A stretch of 64,000 nucleotides of DNA, taken from NCBI RefSeq assembly GCF_932294415.1, contig NC_065535.1:23276782-23340781 (forward strand), read 5' to 3'. Below, piece by piece: positions 57,648 through 64,000 of this stretch. The position numbers and the translations under genes are program-made. This DNA comes from Quercus robur. Lineage: Eukaryota > Streptophyta > Magnoliopsida > Fagales > Fagaceae. The notes under the pieces were generated by a model. The model ran no database searches. It was not told where the DNA came from and worked only from the letters and a program-made list of their open reading frames with translations. Every line of letters begins with the position of its first letter. Position 1 is the stretch's first letter.

Positions 57648-57940
57648 TGGGTAAATTGTAAATTACACCCCTAAAGTTTGAGGATATTTAGATTTTATAT
57701 CATAAAATTTCAGAATTTGGATTTTACTCTGACTTTTTAGAATTTGAACTTTACCTTCTAAATTTTAGAAGTGTTTGAATCTTATTTTCTTAAAGTTTGG
57801 GGGTATTTGAATTTTTGAAACTTAGAAGTGTACAATCCAAATACACCAAAAATTTAAGGGGGTAAAATTTAAATTCTAAAACTTTAAGATGTAAAATCTA
57901 AACACGCCCAATTTTAAAAGTGTAATTTACAATTTACCCA
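57648..57940. mobile_element. MITE with perfect 21-bp terminal inverted repeats
   Basis: TGGGTAAATTGTAAATTACA at the left (57,648-57,668, 21 bases) is exactly complementary to 57,920-57,940. 293 bp, with palindromic-type interior blocks (AAATTT, AAGTTT, TTTTAGAA). Flanking AT-rich sequence shares TAAAAA, so the target duplication is ambiguous. Non-coding. Confidence 0.75.
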
Positions 57941-58252
57941 TAAAAATTCTATTTTGAAAACATATTTTTATAGGGTTTGTGTACAAATAGAAAATGTGTA
58001 ATAAGATTTAACGTTAATGAATGATTTTCCATACATACACGTCAATACCTGTCATCGTCCTAATTTATTTTTCGACGTGGCTGGTCTTATTTCGGGCACG
58101 TCACCAGCCAGCCATTACCTTTTCCACTTTGTTAGTTACAAAGTAGCGACAACAGCGTCGCTGCAATTTGATTTGGGATGTCTTCTTCTACTCTGATTCT
58201 GAATTAGAAATTTTTGGAATTTTGGATCAAAGTGAAAAAAAAAAAAAAAAAA

Positions 58253-61200
58253 ATGAGAATTCGAGCTTCTTCGATCGCTTCGTCGTTTTTCTCTACAACC
58301 CTTTCTCGCCGAACCTTCATTCACCACCGCATCAATGTCCTTCGCTTCTACTCCCATACCCGTCCAGGTCTCTCTCTCTCTCTATCTCTTACGTATCTAA
58401 TGCATGAGAAATGAATTTCATTTTTAGCATTTTCAATTTCATCACTTTTTTTTTGATTAGTTGAGGTAGTTAATTCTGTTTCATAAAGTAGAGAAGAGCA
58501 ATTTCATGAAGAGAATGAGAATGGAATTCTTCTATGTATGTAGTACTGGTGTTGAGTTTCTTCATGAGGCATAGTTTGATGGATGAATTGGTATATGGTT
58601 GACCTTCACCTGCTACTGTGTTTGATTGAATTCTTTGCCAGAATGCCTTTTACTGCATGGTAATGCTGATTTATTACACAAACTTGAGTGGTTCACTGCT
58701 CCCTCTCAAAATTGTGGCTTGTTCTTGATGACTAATGTCTACGGTATTATCTATCCAGAAAATGAAAAAGAAAATAAAAAGAGAGAGAATTGTTTATGGT
58801 CATAGATGCCAGCATCTGAGTATTACTGGCAAGAATGAAAGAAAATTGCACATTGACTTATTAGAGGGTCATATGAAAGGATTTGGTTATGTTAAAAGGG
58901 CAAAACTTAGGTTCCCCAATTAAATTCAAACACCTGATTGTATTGACCGATAGAGCACAAGAAGTGTTATCTTTTCCAAGGACAAATGAATTCAATGCAG
59001 CTATGTTTTTGAATTTGATTGGAGAGCCTAATGTATTACACCTAAGGTAATGTATCTAAGATTTACCCATGTTAATTTTTTTTTTTGGTTTAAAATAATA
59101 AAATTATAAAAAGTTCTTGTAGATAGGCCGGAGTATTTAAATTTCTCCCAATTAGAAATTGCCAACTACAATTACTATATATGACTTATCGATCTTAAAA
59201 GTGTACTTAGAATTAATTTTTTCATCGTGTAAATATACACATTAAGATTATGACATGAAAGTTTCTCCCTTCAGGGCCACTTACACGGTACAAGAATCTT
59301 GTTGAGCAAGGGAAGCTACAACATGATCCTTACCAGGAAAGGGTTGCTTCAGAATTAGAGAAGTTACTTGGGAGGTTGGAGGAGTATGAGAAAGATATGG
59401 AGGAATATCATGTATGATATTTTCTGATATTATAATACATTGGATGATGGTCTCAGTTGTCATTTTTCCAGAAACAACAGACTGTTTACACTGAGTTTTG
59501 AATGATTGTGCATCTTCTTTTTGAACTTTATAGGTAAACCTAGCTAACTGGGAAAAGAGTAGGGAGAATGAGCGGCGAAGGCTTTTGATGGAAGAAGCCA
59601 AGGTAAAGCAGCAGGGGGGCGAGGGGGGCATATGGATGTCAATAAACAAGCATCGAAGTGAACTTCTTCAAAGATGGACGTTCCGGTGAGGCACACTACT
59701 CATTAAAATTCTTATCCAGACATGGCTTGGACTAATTACCACTTTGGTGATTGCTATTTCCCATGAGCTTCTCTCTCTCAGTTGAATGTCATGAACTTCT
59801 CCTTGGACCTAAATTGAACAGGCACATTAGAATGAATAACAATGAAATGCTGTGATCTAGAACTAGTAGTCGAACATTTTTGAGTAAATTAAAGTCACAT
59901 AGCACAACTTTGTTCATCCCAAAATTGTTTAGGTTAGACTCTATTTTATTTTCTAATGGAGCATCTACAAGGCCCATTAGATGAATCTGTTTTTTGAACA
60001 TAATGCAGTATAGTAGTACTTAACAAATTAGATAAGGGCTATCAACATTATTGACAAATCAGATGATATCAGAACATAGATGAGATCAGTTATTGAAAGT
60101 TTAAATGAACTCATTGATGACTAGTGTTGCAAAGGCTGGAAGACTTGTATAAAAAAGAAACTGCGAAGTGGCATGTCAATAAAACTATGTAGCCTTCTCA
60201 AGTCCCTCTAAATTTATTAAAAAGATGGAAGCCCAAACATCATAATAATTTTTCTAACTGAGTATATTGAAAGGTCAAAGCAAAAGATGGAAAAAGAAAG
60301 AAAAAAAATTTGTGGATTAAGTATTGCAGGGGGTTGCATGTGTGACTATGATGATAAATTTTATTTTCTTCAGTAGTATTAATATAAAAACTTTTGATGG
60401 GAGTAGTAGTGCCTAACAGGCATATTTGGTGTCATTTTTTTAAAAAAAATGCTATTTTTTTACAGTGGCAACAGTAGATTTTTAGATTGTTGCAATCTGA
60501 TATTGATAGCTTTATGAAACAGCATTTTCCAATTGTTGTCAAAGAAATTTGTAAATGTTGTCATATTCCTGTAGGATCATTTAAAGTTAACTAGTTAAGT
60601 TAGATACCTCTTATGAAACATGGCATAATTACTACAGCTACCAGAATCACAATACCACCCATCCCTCTATTGCCACAAACTGATTCCTGCTATCAGCTTT
60701 ACCACGATACTACCATCTTTAAAACCACCTTCACCCCCTCCCCAATCATCAAAACTCCCATTTCACTATACTGCATTCTCAATTTTCCACCATAGTTGTA
60801 TCCACCATTCTACAACCCATTTTGAACGATCCCTACCTGTCCACCACCATTACTATCTTGCTGCCAAGATTGCCACAAGTGCTGTCACTCTCCCCCATCA
60901 GGCAATCACCACTACTATTCCACAGGCTCTCATCACTCACATTGCACCAACAAGCTTGTTTTTATTATCATTGCCACTACTGCTTTACTGTCACCTTTTG
61001 ACCTCTTCTTTATTTGACTCCAACCTCGTACCATGCACATACAACATTCATTAAAGAAAGTTCTGAAATTTATTAAGTCCACAAGATTAAATGGCCATAT
61101 ATAAATCTATATGAAAAGTCTTATTTTTATGGGCTAGGAAGTCAGTTTTTTAAGTACCAGTAACTTTATAGGAATTTTCTGTTATGGGGTTGTTTGAATT

Positions 61201-63298
61201 TGGCTTTAGATTTTGAGTTCATTAAATTTTATTGGGTAAATTACACCAACCTTCTTTGAGGTTGCACGAAATGACATTCCTCTCTCTGTATAAAGGAGAC
61301 AAATAAGTCCATGCTCTCTTGAATCCTTGATGCAGAAACAATTAGGGTAGAAATAGAAAATAATGGGGAAATAGGGGAATGAGACACAAACCCAAGGCAT
61401 TACCACCAAGCTATTGAGAAATCTCTAATTCATTAAATTTTCATTTAAATTGCTTTCCCTGCCGTGCTGCACATGATTGGGAAGTAGACTCTATTGCCTA
61501 GTTAGTGGACAATTTGTATGAGATAAAGTTCCGGCAAGGGGAGGAAGATAGATTGACATGGATCCCTTCACAGTAACAAGTATGAAGAATTATTACAACG
61601 TGTTAAGGGGCAAGACAGGGATTTTCTGTGGAAAAGCATTTGGAAATCATGTACCACTGAAGGTGGCTTTCTTTTCATGGTCTGTGGTGCTAGGGTGGAT
61701 TCTGACGGCTGATGATATAAGTAAGCGGGGTGTAATTATTTTTGAGTGGTGCTTCATATATAAAACTCATGGAGAGAGTGTGAATAATCTATTTCTACAC
61801 TATGCCATGGCTAGGGAGTTGTGGTCTATGATCTTTTGCTTGTTTGGTGTTTCCTAGGTCATGCCTAACTCTGTGCAGGAGATGTTGTCTTGTTGGATCG
61901 GGAGGTTTGGTAGAAGTAATGGGGGGTACTGGGAAAGTCGACCCGTTGTGACCCATGTGGTGTTTATGGTGAGAAAGGAATCCTTGTTCCTTTGATGGGC
62001 AGGAGTTAAGTGTGGTGAAGTTGAAATATTTATTGCTGAAGTCTTTATATGAATAGAATTTGCTGTATCCCATGTCCTCTATCATAGGTATTTCATAGTG
62101 CTTGGATTCTTTGAGTCTTCACTAATCCTGTAGTACATTTTGTTTCTTATTTTTAAAACCTTTTTTTCACCGTTTGTAGCTATGCCCTATGTACACATCC
62201 CGTGTACTGGGTAGTGTAACTAGCATGTGTCTGTGTCCCCTTTTAATTTTGTAACTACTACCTTTTCTATAATTGAGAGAGAGAGAGTATATTCAGTCAG
62301 TTAAGTATAAAGTATAGAGTTAACCATAGCTAAGAAAAAATAAAAAAAAATTGAGCAAAAATATTTTTTGTTTTATTTTTTTTATTAGAGAAGTTATAGT
62401 GTGAGAGGGCATGAACTTATGTATCACCTTTATGCAAACGTCAAGGGGTGAGTCATTTCTTCCATATTTTGAGGACTGTTATTTTGTGAATTTTAAAGAA
62501 AGTTCTTAAGGGTGGTTGGCCGTTGGTGTAATTTAAACCAATTTTATTTTACAGTTTATGCAGGCAAATGATGCAATTGGTGAGGTCTGCTCACCTCCCT
62601 TTCATTGTTTTTTTGTTTAAAGAGGGTTGGGGGGTGGGGTGATTTAATATCAGTTGTATTGAAATTATGGTTTAAACTGGCATATGAAAATTTATTTAGC
62701 TATTTTTCTTTTTCAATAAATGTATTTCTTTCTCTTCTCTGTGCTTTCTCTATATGTGTGCACGCACGTGTGTGTGTGTGTTTAAGGTAATTATCTTCAT
62801 ATTAATGGAGTTTCACTTGACTCAGGAAAAAAATTGAAAATGTCGAACCAGGAGTGGGGAAATGGGTTTCATACCTTAATCGAGAGAGAAAATTAGACTC
62901 ATTCACTGGTCGCCGCCCGACTCCTCCTCCGGCTCCTAAAGGACTATATATATATGGCAATGTTGGAAGTGGTATTTTTCTAAATCTTATTATGTTTAAC
63001 TCTAAAGAAAATATTTTCCAACAAAAAATGGTATTGATTTCTCATTTGACTGCATCATCCAACACGTCGTTTCTATCACTCAGAGAATAATAGATTTCAG
63101 TGCATACAGTCTCCTCCTTTACGATCATTTTTTAGCTTCTTAGTACATTTATCTTGTTTGAAATCTAGTTTGCTCATAAGAATACAATTGACTGAAGAAA
63201 CTATTGTGGACACTATAGGGAAGACAATGCTTATGGATATGTTTTATAGTGCCACTGAGGGAATTGTGAAAAATCGAAGAAGGCATCACTTTAATGAG
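58253..63298 (+). CDS. AFG1-like mitochondrial AAA ATPase (5' part; continues beyond window)
   Basis: AFG1/LACE1-type ATPase of the mitochondrial inner membrane, implicated in quality control of respiratory subunits in yeast and animals. Exons: 58,253-58,367, 59,275-59,411, 59,534-59,685, 62,826-62,971 and 63,219-63,298. All joins keep frame (P-G-P, H-V, F-R-K, GS-G-K). Exon 1 gives a basic Ser/Arg-rich presequence (MRIRASSIASSFFSTTLSRR). Then GPLTRYKNLVEQGKLQHDPY, a charged helix (ELEKLLGRLEEYEKDMEEY), the plant-type insertion VNLANWEKSRENERRRLL, and exon 4 ending in the Walker A loop GNVGSG, completed by KT in exon 5 (MLMDMFY, then RRRHHFNE). Walker B and the rest lie past 64,000. Intron 3 is 3.1 kb and holds a LINE piece. 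An in-frame ATG at 58,214 exists; the 58,253 start fits a presequence better. Confidence 0.9.
61490..62290 (+). mobile_element. LINE fragment in intron 3 of the AFG1-like gene
   Basis: Encodes the zinc-binding module found near the C-terminus of plant LINE reverse transcriptases: DRLTWIPS, VPLKVAFFSWSVVLGWILTA, DISKRG, ESVNNLFLHYAMARELWSMI, then after a stop the related stretch VMPNSVQEMLSCWIGRFGR. It lies in the same orientation as the host gene and is broken by stops, with no intact ORF. The 3' non-coding part runs to the GA microsatellite near 62,274-62,287. Confidence 0.75.
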
Positions 63299-64000
63299 GT
63301 GAGCTCTTGGTTGTGTTTTGACAACATTTGGTCACAGTTTTCTGGTTCTTATTTTTCTGATTGCTTAGTTAAAAATGCACCCTGTAGACAATGGCAGAGG
63401 GAGGTGGTCAATGCCCCCTGGATTTTTAAATTCCTTGCTCCTATTTTTAAAAATTATCAAATTAGATGTTAATTTACTTAATGGCCTCCCTAGGATTTTT
63501 AAAAACAATACTGTCACTCATTTAAAGGTATAATAGGCTATTTAGTCACCTTTTGATATTCTTTTGTATTATATGTACATAACTAAAATAAGGTGCTTAT
63601 AACATATGCCTCTACAAATTGATTACTAAACCCCTTTAAAAAACCCTCTATTTTCAAAAAGCAAAAGCCTCCACTTTTGAAGAACATTAATTATGATGAA
63701 GGTAATTTAAAAGTGGATTATGCTTAACAAATTCTTTAAGTTGGCTATATAATTAGTTATAAAATTTAATATTCAGGATTCAAGGTATAAGTAAATTATG
63801 GGAAAACCATACCCCATTAATATGTACTTTAAGGGGGAAAAAATCTGTTTAAGATCCAAAAGTTACTCTCCAATCATTTATCCCAAATGTTGAAATTTAG
63901 ATTCTGAACCCCTAGAAAGGCCCAAAGATTTGAACATAAGGAAATGGATATTGCCTCTTTATAATGAGATCTTAGATTGAGATGACATATTTTTAATGTC
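63299..64000 (+). other. Intron of the AFG1-like gene
   Basis: GTGAGC donor directly after exon 5. AT-rich to the window end. No further exon of the ATPase (for example the Walker B block) was found. Confidence 0.6.

Noticed and set aside
58214-58252. Upstream in-frame ATG of the AFG1-like gene
   Set aside because: Would add a Lys-rich stretch encoded by a poly-A run before a good mitochondrial presequence; the second ATG is preferred.
1-64000. CRISPR arrays, rRNA genes, bacterial operons
   Set aside because: Tandem repeats present are minisatellite or transposon type without spacer structure; no rRNA cores seen; gene structure is eukaryotic.

Overview
The window looks like AT-rich nuclear DNA from a eudicot plant, probably a woody species. 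Evidence: spliced genes with GT-AG introns, a DYW-class PPR gene, L-type lectin receptor kinases, a plant-type intronless triose-phosphate/sugar-phosphate translocator, and dense plant transposons (Tat-lineage Ty3 elements, hAT, Harbinger-like, Stowaway, tRNA-derived SINEs, LINE tails). An oak-family origin is a guess from overall repeat style only. Nothing bacterial or organellar was seen: no operons, ribosome sites or CRISPR.

Layout. 1-1.7 kb: remnant of a Tat-like element holding an extra spliced ORF with its own TATA box. 2.2-3.4 kb: possible solo LTR. 3.4-7.7 kb and 13.9-18.3 kb: two copies of a segmental duplication, each carrying a lectin receptor kinase followed by a tRNA-Gly on the opposite strand. 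In copy 1 the kinase exons are open but the first lectin exon is absent and the tRNA is decayed. In copy 2 the tRNA is intact but the kinase is a pseudogene. Between the copies lie an hAT transposase relic and a truncated Tat element (LTR end, PBS, gag). 17.3-25.7 kb is gene-poor, with a LINE tail and a MITE. 25,725-36,180 is a complete but decayed Tat-lineage Ty3 retrotransposon with a 5-bp target duplication (TATAC), pol on the minus strand, a 99-bp minisatellite, and a convergent multi-exon plus-strand ORF homologous to the one at the window start. 36-40 kb: Harbinger-like element, 400-bp tandem duplication, Stowaway and SINE.

Three host genes look functional: a TPT/NST-family translocator (40,924-41,973, +), a DYW PPR protein (54,126-55,976, -), and an AFG1-like mitochondrial AAA ATPase (58,253 onward, +, running off the window end). 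Between the first two lie a composite transposon with a 1.1-kb inverted repeat interrupted by a solo LTR (TSD ACACT), and two decayed exons of an acetyl-CoA acetyltransferase.

The genes do not form a pathway. The main biological themes are organelle function (RNA editing, mitochondrial ATPase), decay of a receptor-kinase/tRNA duplication, and nested retroelement history. The most unusual item is the spliced, independently promoted antisense ORF inside the Tat elements, present twice with a conserved phase-1 intron position.
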